Below, piece after piece: positions 37,761 to 51,165 of a stretch of DNA of 64,000 nt. Every line of letters begins with the position of its first letter. Positions within the stretch are counted from its first letter, which is position 1. The position numbers and the translations under genes were made by a program. Origin of the DNA: Glossina fuscipes (lineage: Eukaryota > Arthropoda > Insecta > Diptera > Glossinidae); NCBI RefSeq assembly GCF_014805625.2, contig NW_023998422.1, positions 9,163,182 through 9,227,181 of the forward strand. Direction: 5' to 3'. The notes beneath the pieces were generated by a model that did not search any database, had not been told where the DNA came from, and saw only the letters and a list, made by a program, of their open reading frames with translations.

Positions 37761-38325
37761 GTGAATTCCATCATGTATTTAATGTATAGAGAGAACCAAT
37801 TAACTAAGAACCTAATAGAACTTAAGGGAATTTGTCCGATTCGCTGAACGCTGAGAACTGCTTTCCTTTGGATTGATGATTTTAGGCGTTCATGGGGGGT
37901 TTTCGAAAGCCTTCTTAGAAAACATGTAAATTCCTTAATGTTTAGTAGAACCCAATTAAAACAGAATCTAAGAGAGAAGAGAATTAACAGAAGATGTCCG
38001 CTTCGCAAGAGTTGCTTTCCTCTGCCTATTTTTATAAGTCTTTTGAGAAAATCTATGAATCTCATCGTGTGCTTAATGTTTAGTACAAACCAAATAACTA
38101 GGAACGTAATGGAACTTACACGAATTTTTCCGTTTTCTAAGAGGTGGAGTCTTTTCCTCTACCGCGACACTTTCAGGCACTCATTTGAAAGTCCTGTCAC
38201 GAAATATACGAATCTATTTTAATTTTTTGTTTTTTTTTCATATCAAACAGAAACTTAATACAACTTTAAGAGGTAGTGCTCGCTTCTTAAGAATTGCTTT
38301 CACTTTTCTTCTGCTTAGGCAAAAA
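37761..38325. repeat. Degenerate tandem array, ~130-165 bp unit, about 3.5 copies
   Basis: Successive units start near 37761, 37925, 38053 and 38208. Each carries 'GAATTCC/GAATCT..', then 'TTAATGTTTAGTA', then 'AACCAATTAACTAAGAACC' or a variant, then 'TAATAGAACTTAA', then a 'CGCTTCGCAAGAGTTGC/AAGAATTGCTTTC' block and an 'AAAGCCT/AAGTCTTTTGAGAAAA' block. Divergence is high and lengths vary. It is not related to the A/B/C repeats. Confidence 0.65.
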
Positions 38326-38414
38326 GAAAATGAGAATTAATGATTTCATCTTTTTCACCATAAAGTCGTTATTTTGTTGAAAAATGTCTTTGAAATCTAA
38401 AAAAAAAAAAAAAA

Positions 38415-39170
38415 AACAAGCAAGAAAGTTATATTCGGCGAAGGTCGAATCTCGCATACCCACCACCACTACGCTTTCCGCTTTCTACGCTCCCAGTCCT
38501 TTTATATATTACTCATATCGCTGATATTATTTTAGAAAAATTCAGCCACCAGGTCGCGGTGTCTACCATATTCCTTTTAGATTCATACCCATATTTAGGC
38601 ACATAATATATCTTCACTTATACAAAATAGTTTTCAACATTTCGTCTTATTTGCCTTATGATAAATAAGAGTAAAACCTCAAATAATAAAATTTAATCGT
38701 TTGTAAGTTTGTGTGGGTGCATAGCCGATTTGTCCCATTTTTTCACGTACGGTGTAGAGTGTCTCGTAAAGTAAATATGGAAATTTTTATCCTTCCAAGT
38801 TTTATAATTTCTCAGAAACCAGCAAAAAGCCACGAATTGCGTTCAGTTTGCATTGCTCCACAGCGAGCTTCTGCTCTGACCAGTTTGGCCCACTGCCACT
38901 TTCAATGGCAACCTGTTTGCAAACGCTTTCTAATTTGATGGCGATATCTTCATTTTTGTGATCAGGAGTGTGCCAAGAACATATAACGCATTGACAGGCA
39001 GCCACACAGACGGACAGACATGGCTAAATTAATTTCGAATTTCACGCTAATCAAGAATATACATACTTTGTAGGATCTTTGAAGCTTTGCTTTTGGGTGC
39101 TACATACATTATGGCAAAGCGAAGACAAAATGAGTATACGCCCCTCTTACACTGGTGGATATAAAAAAAA
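38415..39170 (+). mobile_element. Full-length copy 2 of the ~0.75-kb dispersed element (type C)
   Basis: Runs from AACAAGCAAGAAAGTTATAT with the stem ATTCG..CGAAT and ATACCCACCACC, to ACGGACAGACATGG, 'aatcaagaatatacatac', 'ttgaagctttgcttttgg' and the end CTGGTGGATATAAAAA. Internal blocks match the reverse complements of 9391-10162 and 57236-58175. A subterminal ATACCCACCAC pairs with the tail's GGTGGATAT. Both flanks are poly-A, so a target duplication cannot be judged. The right end adjoins the assembly gap. Confidence 0.8.
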
Positions 39171-39180
39171 AAGAAGAAAA

Positions 39181-39190
39181 NNNNNNNNNN
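39181..39190. other. Assembly gap (10 N)
   Basis: Ten N residues between an A-rich end (left) and a poly-T run (right). The true distance is unknown, and linkage of the two sides depends on the assembler. Confidence 0.98.
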
Positions 39191-41570
39191 TTTTTTTTTT
39201 TTATTATTACAATTGTTGTTATTGTCGTTGTTGCTGGCAGTGGATGTTTGCATCGGTATTAGTCTTGTGTGTGTGTGTGTATGTGTGTATGTGCGTATGT
39301 GTATGTATGTGTGTGTATGTGTGGGTGTGAGTGTGAATGTAAGTGAGTGGGTTAGTTAGGTATGTATGATGCGATACAAAGTAGTAAATGCATATATAAA
39401 AGGACACGAACACATTAGTGTGTCAGCAAATACATTAAAAAAAAGAGGGTGGATGACATGATTTCACTAACTTACTTAAAAAAAAAGGAAAAAAAACAAA
39501 CAACAACAACAATAACAATGCGACAAATTTATAAAAAAAAAAACAGAACAAAAAACGAACTACAAAATTAAACAACATTCCTTGGACGTTCAAAGATTAG
39601 TCTAAGGTTGAATTTTTAGGTTTTGCAAAAAAAAAAAAACAAAAAAATAAGAAAAGGACTCTAACACAATATGAAATGTTTTGAAAATGTATTGAGTGAA
39701 AGCCATGTAGAAAAAAAAAAAAAAGAAGGATAATGCAAGAGTGTTTAGATGAAAAACAAAGATTTTATAAGGCGAAGGTTGTAACGGTAAGCTTACATGA
39801 AGGATTCAGGTAAAGGCCTTTACTTTATCAGTTATTGTTGTTGTTCTTTTTTTTTTTTGTTTTTTTTTTTTTTTTCATTTAGTGTTTCTAGTCATTAGAG
39901 ACATTTAATGTTAGGTAAGTAAATAAGTAAGCGAATCGTTAACTAAGACCATAAATATGATATGATGATACGTAAGTAGGTAAATAGGTGGATGGATAGG
40001 TGGTGGATAAGGTAAACTAGTTATAAGAAAATGAGTTTCCTCTCCTAACGACCAAAACAACACCAGTTTCAAGACGGTATAATAAATTGGTATAAGGTGA
40101 AGTCATAAATAATTGAATTAGAGAATTTTTTTTTGATATTGTAATTACTAAAGTTGTTTACATTTCTTTCGGTAATAGCCTGGCCGCACTGTTACACACT
40201 CAACACTCGCAATAAACGCACCGTTGAGATTTGCTCGTTGTTATCCGGAGTTTTTCAAGCAAGCAAATATGACTTAAATCAAATCGATGATGATACGGTT
40301 TTTATTGAAGCTTTTTTTTTATCTTTTTTGTTAGTTTTTTTCTATTTAATTATAGATAACAGGTACTGTTTGTGTTTTTGTTGTTGTTGTTGTTATTATT
40401 ATTATTATTATTGTTTGTTTTTGTTTTCAATTCAATTATTTTTAATTATTCCATGCGAAAAGCAGATACATACGCGACAGTTTTTATTTTAGCTTTTATT
40501 TATTTTATTTTTATTTTTTTTTTTTTAATTTATTCTCTTATAATAAAAGAAAGAAAATGTAAAGGACGATAAAAACGAGCAAAAGATTTATTTGATTATA
40601 TAATTATTCAGTTTTCCTATTGAATATGACCGATACAATAACCAATGTTCGTCATCGTTTTAACAAACACATACTTACACACTCATACAAATACAGACAC
40701 ACTAACACGGTCATACTTTCACTTGTAACGCACACACTGGCCCAAGTGCATGCTTGAACACACATGCACACACACACACACACACACACGCACACAAAAA
40801 CACATACTAACTAACTAACAAATCATTCCCTTATATACCAGACACCCAATGCTGAAGTAAGTGAAAAACGGAAACAGAAATTTCGCAAAATATATATATA
40901 TAAATATATATAAGCCCACACTTAATAAGAGGTGGCACTAAAAGAAAAATTTCATATTTTCATATTTTCCCTTTAATACCTAAAAAAGAAAAAGCATAAA
41001 TCTTTTGTCACTTTCTCTTTAATTGTAATGATTTTCGATTTGAATTTCGTTGGCAAGAACAACTTTTCATTTCAGTCGAGTCTGGACCGTTTTTATTTGT
41101 TTCTGATTTTCTTTTTCCTTTTTTTTTTGTTGTCTTTAGGTTTAGCTTCTCATAGATTTCACTCTCATTTATTTAATCGATTCATTCAGCCTTCATTCAA
41201 TATTTTCATCAAAAAAAAAGAAACATATATATATATTTTTTTTTTCTTCCTTCTATTGCTTTACTTGCTTTTCTTCAACTTGTATGTGAGAAAAACTTAT
41301 TCAAAAACTATTTGAAAAAAAGGAAAAAAACGAAAACTTGTTCTTGGCTTTTATAAAATATTTTTACATAACATTCTTTTTTTTTCTTTCTTTTTCGCTT
41401 TATATCTACGTAAGAGTATAACTGAAAAGTTTTGATTTGGCGTGTTTTTGGGGCTATATTTTGTTTTTTCGATAATTTCGTATCATTTAATCAAAAGTTT
41501 AATTATTTCCCTTTTATTTTATTTTTTTTTCTTTGTTTCCTAATCACTGTTAATATACGTAGGTATATAC

Positions 41571-41622
<52 letters not shown>

Positions 41623-42759
41623 ATATATATGTATATTTCTTTTTATTTTTTTATATTTTTTTTGTTAAATTTCTTTATTAAACTAAACGTTTCGAATGGC
41701 CCACGAGTAATAAAGCTGACGCGTTCTTTATTCGCCTATTTTGTGACGACGACTGTTATTCAACTTGTTTTGTTGAAAATCAATAAAACAAAGAGCATAT
41801 CCTGTAAGTCCTTAAAAGCTTTCTTTACATTCTCTCTCAATCCGACATCTTACTCTGTTTTTAAACGCTTTCTCTCCCTCTCTCTCTCTCTCTGTTTCTC
41901 TCTCTCCCACTCTTTCGCCCGATAACGAATGTATGGCAAAATACGAAAAAAATAAAAGCAAATCAGCTTTTTTCACATAGTTTCTAATAAAATCGGTTAC
42001 TTTTTTATTAAAAAAAAAAAAGTAACACAAAATTTCTTTGCAACAATAACAAAATTTCCATTAAAATAAAATACATCATAAAAAATAACAAAAACATTAA
42101 AATAAGCCTTAAAATAATATAAACTAAAAAGGGAAGACAAAAATGTACAAAAAATATTTACTAATATTTACTATATTTAAAAAACATGTTTTTTTTACAA
42201 ACTATTTTTTTTTTTTAACTTAAAAACTAATTTGAAAATTTTGTTCCTTCTGTATATAAATCTAAGATAAACTACGACCCGAAAGCCCAAAAGGCAGTTT
42301 TTTTTTTTGCGTGAGTATACGTTACGTTACCCCTTACAGCCTAACTTTTTTTTTATAATTTTGAATTTAAATACATTTTTTAAAAAACCAAAGTAAACGC
42401 TAGAATCCCGATGTGTAGATAATGGAAATGTTTTACCGTATTCTTCGCTTGATGTGTATAATTCGACTATCATCAAGCCTAAAGGAATTGAGATGATAAA
42501 ATATGGAAACGTGCTTTTCCCATAAACCATTTCTCTAAGACTTTTTTGGCTTTTTAAATAAACCAATTTCGAAGGACAACAATTCTTCTTCTTCTAAAAG
42601 CGCATGTTTGAAAGACGAACAAACTCAATAGCGGATATAGCGAACGAAATAAAGTTAGCTTACTGCATTTTCTTCTTCTTCTTCTTAATAAAATTCATCC
42701 GGTTAGAAACGTTTCAATACAGATCAAAAAATAATCTAACACATCAGTTATTGTTAGGC
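39191..42759. other. Microsatellite-rich, dispersed-repeat-free DNA
   Basis: Simple repeats include GT/GTAT near 39268-39335, poly-A near 39630 and 39710, poly-T near 39848-39875, ATT near 40390-40412, (CA)n near 40765-40790, a long (TA)n at 41571-41619 and (TC)n near 41876-41893. No A/B/C repeat was seen between 39191 and 42759. A 79-codon minus-strand frame at 42327-42566 was examined without a match. No gene was recognised. Confidence 0.55.
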
Positions 42760-43120
42760 ACTACACAAAAGGGTATGCAAAATCCTTTCGGATGTATGCA
42801 ACACCCAGAAGAACTTCAGACGGGCTTACTTTTTATTATATATTATATTAATCCGGAATCATTTTGTGACACGGTCTAAGCTTGTCCTTCCGTCTTTCTG
42901 TCTTGGTTTCTTGTGTTCAACTTACAAGTCGCAATTATTGAGATATTTTGATAAAACTGGGTACACGGAAATGCTTTGGCACAAGAATGAAAGCTATTGA
43001 AAGTGGTTCGGATTGAGCCACTTCGTAGACCACTGCCCATATAACGACTTACTTTGAATAGTCGTTTGCTATATTAATAAATGTAGGGTGGCGTAGGGTA
43101 TGTAATAGTGCGCCGCACCA
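42760..43120 (+). repeat. Dispersed repeat, type B copy
   Basis: Shows 'gcaacacccagaagaacttc', 'cacggtctaagcttgtcctt', 'gtgttcaacttacaagtcgc', 'gaaagtggttcggattgagc', 'cccatataacgactta'. Confidence 0.6.
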
Positions 43121-43610
43121 ACCAATTTATTTGCGCCTTAAAAACGCTCACAACAGGTGCTGACGTAAAGAATTCTAAGAACCTGTAGAGAAAGATACAT
43201 AAGTATATTAACAGACATTCAGGCATTTTCACAATTTCCGGGAGTAGGCGCTAGGAGGTAGGACGATATTCATTTTGAACACTATCCGCGGTTTATAGGG
43301 ATTTATACAGATTTAACATTATATGGAGGAAACGCATTTTTAGAGTAATTGTACCCTACAGCGAACAATGGTCAGCGATAAAAGGACCATTTGTATCTAA
43401 GTGTAATTCTTTATCTCATTTTCACCGTCAAGAGAACGACACTCACAAAGGATGTGATTTAATTAACTTAAAATCTCATTAAAACATATACACTCAGTGA
43501 AGTCACAAAAGGGGAATTTTAAAGAAAAGATCTCTTCCTCTCTAACAATGAATATATGCAATGATCTAACTCTTCATATTCAATCATCTCAGCTAATTAA
43601 TATTTTTTTC
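43121..43610 (-). other. Sequence downstream of conv (likely 3' UTR and spacer)
   Basis: This immediately follows the conv stop codon on the minus strand. I see no canonical AATAAA in the first 150 bases, so the 3' end of the transcript is not located. Nothing else was recognised. Confidence 0.4.
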
Positions 43611-46600
43611 TTAACATAAAATTATTTTTTGTACCACAAACCACATAACAAACACAATAACAAAACTCTTATCCATATCTAATGGTAGTTTAGATAATGC
43701 TCCGGAGTTACTTGGAGAGAAAATGAAAAATTTACGTTTCTCTTTAATGCGTGGCAGTGCTGCACATTGTCCTTGATACCAAAGACCACTTAACCCATTA
43801 CTATTCTTCGCTACTATGCACATTTCATGTGCTTCGTTTGATTTACTCCTAAACATAGAGACAGGTATCTCCGCTTTTCTCAAGTAATATGGAAAATCCT
43901 GTTGATATAAAATATTGTTAACCATATCACGTACATATACTGTAAATTCAGCCACATCGCGTGAATTGTGAGCCAACCAACGAATGGTAATTTTACCATT
44001 CTTGCTAGAATTATATACATATATATAAATATATACAAATGCATTTTGCCGTAAATTCTCGTAAAGTTTTCAATTCGACTTACTTGGTTATATCTCGAAA
44101 TTTGACATCTGTCAATTTTTCATAGGTTGTACCATTAAATCTTTCTTTCTCTTCCTGAGAGCATTGCAAATTTTCATCTTCCGTTTGTAATAGTAAACGA
44201 TCTTTATTAAATATCGGGCTTTCGCATTTAATTTCACTTAAGTCCTCGGTCAGTGCCGTTAGCTCGGTCATATAATGTTTTAAAGGTCGTACAGCGCAAT
44301 TGCAATGCAAAGGGTTCCCTTGAAAGCGTACAACAGTGTAATTTCTCATATTCCACACCAAACTTAGAGGACATTCGTTGAAACTGTTTTTACTTAAATC
44401 AATTAATTCAAATCTTGGTTCCTTTAAAAATTTCTCAAAAGGCAGACGATAGATTTGATTGTTTTGCAAATAGATTTGTGTTAAATTTTTAGGTAAATCA
44501 AATAAATGCTCTTCGGAAGATAAATTACTCAATTCATTGTCGGATAGATCCAAATATTGTAAACTCGTAAAATTTCCTAAAACTCCTACAATTAAAAACA
44601 AAATAATTAATAACATATTTTTACAAATTTGTTATCTAAAATTTGTTCTCACCTCTTCTTAGGTCATTGATATGATTATGCGACAAATTTAATTTATACA
44701 ATTTCTTTGTACCAAATGTTATATCATACGTTACTACAGGCATTTGATTGTAACTTAAATCCAAATACCGTAAATTATATGGGATGTATTGGTTCTCCGG
44801 AAAAGTTTTCTTTGTTACAAAACTTATTTTATTATGACTTAGATTCAAATCCTCTAAACTTAAGAGATCATCAAGTACGCCATGAGTTTTATTATCTAAT
44901 TTTGTTAGAAAATTATATGACAAATCTAATTTACGCAGTGATGGCAATCCTATGAAGGCATCATTCGGTATAGTTTCGATTGCATTTGCTGATAAATTCA
45001 AATTCAAAAGTTGCAATAAACCCTCAAAGGCACGCTTGCTAAAAAAACAAAAAAAAATATTTATGAAAATGAATAAAATAGATTTGAAACGATAAAGTGA
45101 GGTTATGATGTGTAACGTACTAAAACGTTCTGTAATGTGTACATTAAACATTTTTTAGATCAGGGAAAATGGAATGCGGACGTATAGAGATGTGCGCATA
45201 AGAAAAGAGAGAGAGAGGGAGAGAGAGAGGGATAACAAGATGTGAAAAGCTATGGATAGGGAGGGGAAGAATACGTAGTGACCAAATTATAAAACTAGCA
45301 ATAGTTATAGAAGTATACCTTATTTCTTTTACTCCATTGTTGTGTAAATTCAGTTCAAAAAGAACCGGTAGCTTGCCGAAAGCATTTTTCTCCAAAACCG
45401 TAATATTATTGTGCTAGAAGATCAATGATAAGAAAAGACAAAATTAAATTCGAATTATATATGGGCGATTAAAGGGCGGTGTTATTTATTACCTCCAAAT
45501 ATAAGTACTGCAAAGTGGTTAAACCTGCCAAACACGCGGCAGGCGGTTGACTTATATTATTTTCTCTTAACACCAATTTTTGTAATACCAATAAACCCGT
45601 AAAACTGTTCTCTTCCAAAGAATTTTCCAATTGATTTCGACTTAAATCTAAGAAAAGTAACGAATTCATAACCGGCCATGTCTCGGCTGGTATGGCATGC
45701 AAATTATTATCAGTTATATACATTTCATTAAGCGAAATGGGTATTTGGAATAATTTTTCTAAACGATTGTAACTTAGATCCAGCCAACGTAAACTGCTTA
45801 GTTTAGCTAGGGAGCCACGAACAACGTTTGTTAAATTATTATGGCTTAAATCCATTTGCAGTAGAGTGGGTAAAGTTCCAAACATGGAAGATTTGATTTC
45901 CTGCAAATTGTTATGACTGATATTAAGCAACCGCAGGGAGAATAAAGTTTGAAAGACACCATTGAAAATGATGCTAATATTATTGTAAGCCAAATCGATG
46001 GTATGTAATTCGTAAAGTTTAGGAAATGAACCTTTAGGCACTTGCGTGATATTGTTATGAGAAGCGTTCAGAACTCTTAACCCTGTCATATTTTGTAAGG
46101 GAATCTAAAAATGGAAAATTCATTCTGTACATAGTTTTCTTTTCTTAATTAACAAAGTAATTTACATGCGCCAAGTTGGTGAGAAAGTTGTGACTTAATT
46201 GAAAAACGGTAGCAAATGTAGTCTCGTCGAAGACATTTTTGGAGAAATTTGTTAAACGATTGAAAGACAAGTCCAAGACCGTTATGTTAACGCAGTTTTC
46301 AAAAGCTTTCGGTTGTATGGTCTCCAAATTGTTATGCGAAATATTAATCGAAGCCTGATAAATATCTTTAAAGGAATTCTTCTCAATTGTGGTGATATTA
46401 TTTTCAGCCAAATCTAGGATCTTGAAAAAAATTACACTTTATTATAATCTCAAATAAATGAAAAAATTTCATTAATTACCTCGATATAATTAAGCTGAGT
46501 AAACATTTGAAATTCCACTTTTTTTAAAGCATTACGGGCCAAATCAATTGTGCCAATACGAGCCACAGACCCAAATGTACCGCGACCAATATCCGATATG

Positions 46601-48592
46601 ACATTATCACTCATATACAAACGTCTTCATAAATAATTTCAAAAAACACAGTTTAATTTAACTTGGACTTGGTATAAAGCAGCTAGATAGCGGTTATTTA
46701 AAACTTGACGGATCAGATTGAAAACAAATTGATAGACTAGCTTTTGAAGCCAGAAGAAATTGTCAATTGGCTGTTATCAGCGCAGTAAAGAGCTGTGCTC
46801 CATTTCTCAACTTTTACTTCGGTTGAGGCACAAAACTAACCAAGCCGACGGATTTTTAGGAGCAAGATATTCTAGCTAACGCAATAACTAAGCATATTCT
46901 AGCAAATATGTACCACTAAGCAATTAAGTTAAACTATTCGGAGCGCATGCTGACAACAAAAAGAAGAAGATGAGTTAGGGGAAGTTTGCCTAAAAATTTG
47001 ACGCGTAGAGAACTTCCGCTATTTCGAAAGTCGATGAAAGCAGCAGGCAGACGGTGAACAATTGTACCGATAATATGAGAAAAAAGCAGCAGGAAAGAGG
47101 GGAACGGCATTCATTAGTTTTCAGTTTGTCGCCGGTTTTTAACCCTAGCGAACTATCATTGCTAGCAATTCCTATAAAATGATGGAACTTGAGGAAAACA
47201 ACTATAAGGGTTGCTTTACAATATGTACAATGCATCATTTTCGAAAGCGCAACAATTTTAGAGAATTTATTACTAAGAGAAATATTTCCTTCTTATGCTG
47301 TCAAAACTTGTTTTTTTTTTCTTGTAAACATTTTTTTTATGTGTAGAGGTTTGTATTTACCTTAGAAACCGCATACCTCTAAAGCTGTTGGCATCCAAAC
47401 GTTGAATTTTATTGTGAGATAAATTCACAACTTTAAGTACCGAATTACGGGCAAAAGTTCCCCTAGATAAAAATAAAAACATAAGCCATTGAAAGTAAAC
47501 CTGAAATAATTTCACTCCTTTTACAACGCACCGTGCTAGCTCATTTAGGGAATTATGCGACACATTGCACCAACCCAATTTGGTAAGATCGGCTATATGC
47601 TGGGCTTCTAATTTCTTGATTTTATTAAAGCTTATATCCAACACTTCTAACTCACGTAAGTTTTTAAATTGATTCCTTTTCAAATTTTCTAAACGATTAC
47701 CATGCAAATCTAACGTTTTCAATTTTCTTAGAGGCTAGAAGTAAAGAAACAAGAACCTAGTACAGAGTAAATTTTTAAATTTCACAAAATTACCTGAAAT
47801 AATTCAATTGGAAAATCGTTCAAGGGGCCATTAATAACGCGCAAAACCTCAACCTTATTAGAAATCTCTTGGTCTACAAATAAGTTCTTATGTAGAGTTG
47901 TGAAGTTATGGCCATCAATGATTAAATGTGTCAGTTTGCCCAAAATCTAAAAATGGCAAAGTTTCTTTTCTATTAAATGAATGGGTGATCATGATTTTAT
48001 TGCGTTTTGCTTACACCAAATGAATACGGACTAATTTGAGCTAGATTGGTATTTAACAGAGTTAATTGTTCTAAACTTTTGTTCAAACCATAAAACACGA
48101 AATCTTCTATAGCAACTAAAGGAGAGTCAATAACAGTCAATAAACGCGCTCGAACCTTTGCAAACAAAGGACCATAGAAACGCTCTATCGAAAAAGAAAA
48201 AAAGAATAGAAGATAAAAAGTTTAGATTTTTTAAAATGAATTTTCAACTTACCGAAATAGCCTTTATTAATAGTTAAATGCTCTATTGGCAATTCTAAAG
48301 CGGCTAAGTTTTGCAAAGCCACCGATAAAGTGGCCAAATTGGTATTATCACAGACAACGTAAACGCCAACGTCACTGCCTTTGATACAGCGGCACGGATA
48401 AATCACCTTAGATCTTTGTTAAATAAACGAAAATACATTTTTTGATGCTTTCATTAATTTTAAGACCTACCTAATTGGACACTTATATTTGGGCTGACCG
48501 TAAACATAATCGGAACCAATTACATATCCGCACATCGCCAATACCACGAATAGGGTAAAAGTCAAGGTTTTATTAAGAATTTCCGTATGCAT
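43611..48592 (-). CDS. conv: Extracellular leucine-rich-repeat protein, convoluted (dALS) orthologue
   Basis: Thirteen coding exons (high to low): 48592-48471, 48413-48253, 48184-48015, 47946-47794, 47734-47532, 47462-47361, 46624-46480, 46420-46166, 46104-45493, 45413-45319, 45038-44653, 44585-44084, 44004-43611. All introns are GT-AG, the phases agree, and the sum is 3,300 bp (1,099 aa plus stop). The protein starts with a signal peptide (MHTEILNKTLTFTLFVVLAM), then a Cys-rich N-cap (CPIR..YPCRCIKG), roughly 25 LRRs from about residue 75 to 880, an LRR C-cap (NPLHCNC ... CES ... LQC), a fibronectin-III-like segment in the last exon (ITIRWLAHNS ... FTVYVRDM) and a hydrophobic C-terminal tail (FVIVFVMWFVV) suggesting a GPI anchor. 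N-glycosylation sites are frequent. In Drosophila conv shapes tracheal tubes and, as dALS, joins insulin-like peptide/Imp-L2 complexes. The name rests on LRR architecture, similar length and the SelD neighbour, so another LRR family member is not fully excluded. Confidence 0.8.
46625..47360 (-). other. conv intron 6, the only long intron of the gene
   Basis: At 736 bp it is far longer than most conv introns (57-79 bp; intron 10 is 280 bp). It contains no recognised repeat or exon. The 82-codon minus-strand frame at 46990-47238 looks non-coding. An intronic control element is possible but not shown. Confidence 0.6.
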
Positions 48593-51165
48593 TGTAAGCA
48601 TATCTAGTTTAGAAAGCAAATATAATCTTTGGTTTGTAGGAGTACTAATGCGAGTTCAGTTCGTTTGGCCGTCTATTTCGTACAACTGGTTCGTTGCTGA
48701 AGTCTTTTGTTTCATTTCAAAAACAAGAAAACAAACGCTCTTGTTAACATTTTTTTAAGGTCTTAGTCACATTTTATTAAACTTGTTTAGTGATTGTAGC
48801 CTTAATTAATTGAAAAGACAATTCATAGTACAGCGAGCAAAAAGAGTTAGGCATAAAAAATCACAATAAAAAAAGAACAATAACAACACACTTTCACTTA
48901 TTTACTTAACGAACCAACGAGTGCGCTTAATTTTTCTCAAACACATATTAACCACAACCAATTAGTTTAATAAAAAACACAAACAAAACTTAATAATATC
49001 AACAAAATGTAACGCATCCGCTTTTTAAACAAAACTTCAACAACTCTTGATTGCAAATAAAACATTTTTTTTTGTTTTGTTTTCAGTAAAACAGTGTGGC
49101 AATGCCAATGCTGATTTGTTACCATGTAGTCAATGTAGCGGTTTTACAGATCGTATTACTAAAAAAATAAAAGCATCAAATTCGAATTCCAAGTACGACA
49201 TCAAATACAGCATTATCAGTTTCCTGAAGCTTTGACATTTAAATGAACCGGAATAAAATCGATGTGAAGGTGTACATGTAAATGTTTAGGCACCTCGTCC
49301 TTACAAATTCAGACTTTAACCACTTGTCATATGAGAATTTTACAATCAAAACCCATGCCACGTTTCAAGAAACATTGTCTATATATCTAGTATAGAAATT
49401 TAAAAAATTTTTTTACATCATTTTGACTATTTACCCATTTTTTACATTCCTTATTTCAACAAATTTGTTTTAAAATTGTATTTAAATTAATCTTCTTCTT
49501 GTTATTTGTTATTTCGATTTTTATTTGCTTACGTTCTTCATATATTAAGCCAAGGTATATTGAAAGTTACTATCGTTCATAAATTCAATTAAAATTAAGA
49601 ATTAAATAAACTCAAAATGAATTATTTCATTTAAACTAAGTCTCAAAGATTAGTAAAGATTCTTAAAACTCTTTACCGGTTTAAGAGATTTTATACGAGT
49701 GATGTTCTTCGAGGACCACTAACGAAATCATTTTGTGCAAACTTTTAATTTGCCATGAGTAGACGTGAGTTGGTTTTGTAGGTTATAAAACGCAATAGAA
49801 CCGCCCTAATCAAGAACTCGTTTATGAAACTTATAAAATGAGGTTCTATCGGCAGTAACAATCTTTCTAATCTATAACAATTTCTTTAATCTTTAGCCAT
49901 CAGAATTTTGCTTCAAATCGTAATTTTGGCTCGTTCTCGATTTTATGATTAATCTTCTCTGCTTTAGTTTATTATAATTTTAGAACCCCTTGCTTTTGAA
50001 CATTTTATTCAATGCGATAGTGTGGCCGTGTTAGGATTAGATTGCAATCAATGTTGCCAGTTTAGTGTTTTTATCTTTTTATAAAATTTGTAATCGCCTT
50101 AATCACACAATTCAGTTTAAAACCAAATGGTGGTTTTTTTGTACGAAAAGAACGTGAAATTATTTTCAAATTCGCATGCAATTGTGTTTTGGATCATAGG
50201 ATTTAATAACACTTCATTTCTTTAATTTCCATATAGATGCGTGTAGAAATTATTGGGTTCTCTTCTTTCAAGATGGAAATATATGATTTAAAAAAATATT
50301 ACTTGAAAAACCTGGAGCGTTTCTTTTCGCTCTTTAGTAGACCTTAACGACATTGCTTTATAATTAAACTTGAGATATGCTTATGAAAATAATTCTATGA
50401 GTTTTATGAACAAGCAATTGAATTGAATTCATTGAATTTACGCAACTTAAAAATATTTCTACAATATTTTTACGATGGTAAATTTTCTAGAAATATTTTA
50501 TACAAATTTCACAAATTCTATAAAAACAAAAAATTTAAAAACCGAGGCAAAAATTTTGTTTTATTTTTATTTAATATTTTTAATGTTATTATTTACCTGA
50601 GCCGATAGCCTGTGTTGCTAGTGCTCAATGTCTCTTTTTTTAGTCTAAGAATTCAATTCATTAGTCTAAAATTAAAATAATAATAATGATAATAATAATA
50701 ATATTATTTACCTGATTCAACATATGTGACCAATTTTCCCTGTATGCAAATGCAGCTCTGTCTTTTTTACATGTGAGTATCATTATTAGAGTATGTTCTG
50801 TGTGAAAAACAAGCGGGAGAAATATTCTTTGCTCCCGTTTTGTGCCGCCATTGATAAATGCACCAATCAGTATTGCTATTTCACATACTACTATAATACA
50901 TGACGAAATTTTCGTATACATGTACGAAATTCTGCGAATGAGTTTGTGTAAAGGGAGAACGCGATTTTATTTGCTTCACTACGGACAAATGTACAGGCCG
51001 CCATTATAGATTTGATTTTTGTACCAAAAAGTTCGATTGCAAGGAAATAACCGCCAATTGTTTTTTTTTCCATAGAATACAAATATATTCTTGTCGTACA
51101 AGAAAGAAGTGTCAAAAGAAGTGCATTTCTAAACTAAAAGAAAATTAATTAAGAAAATACACATT
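48593..51165. promoter_or_regulatory. Head-to-head spacer between conv and SelD
   Basis: The two coding regions diverge from this 2.57-kb AT-rich spacer, so it must contain both promoters and 5' UTRs (possibly non-coding first exons). It is free of the A/B/C dispersed repeats. I see no clear TATA box, DRE or initiator that could be assigned with confidence, and no coding frame worth calling. Confidence 0.6.

Noticed and set aside
42327..42566. 79-codon minus-strand frame downstream of conv
   Set aside because: No recognised family and no connection to conv, whose stop codon is at 43611.
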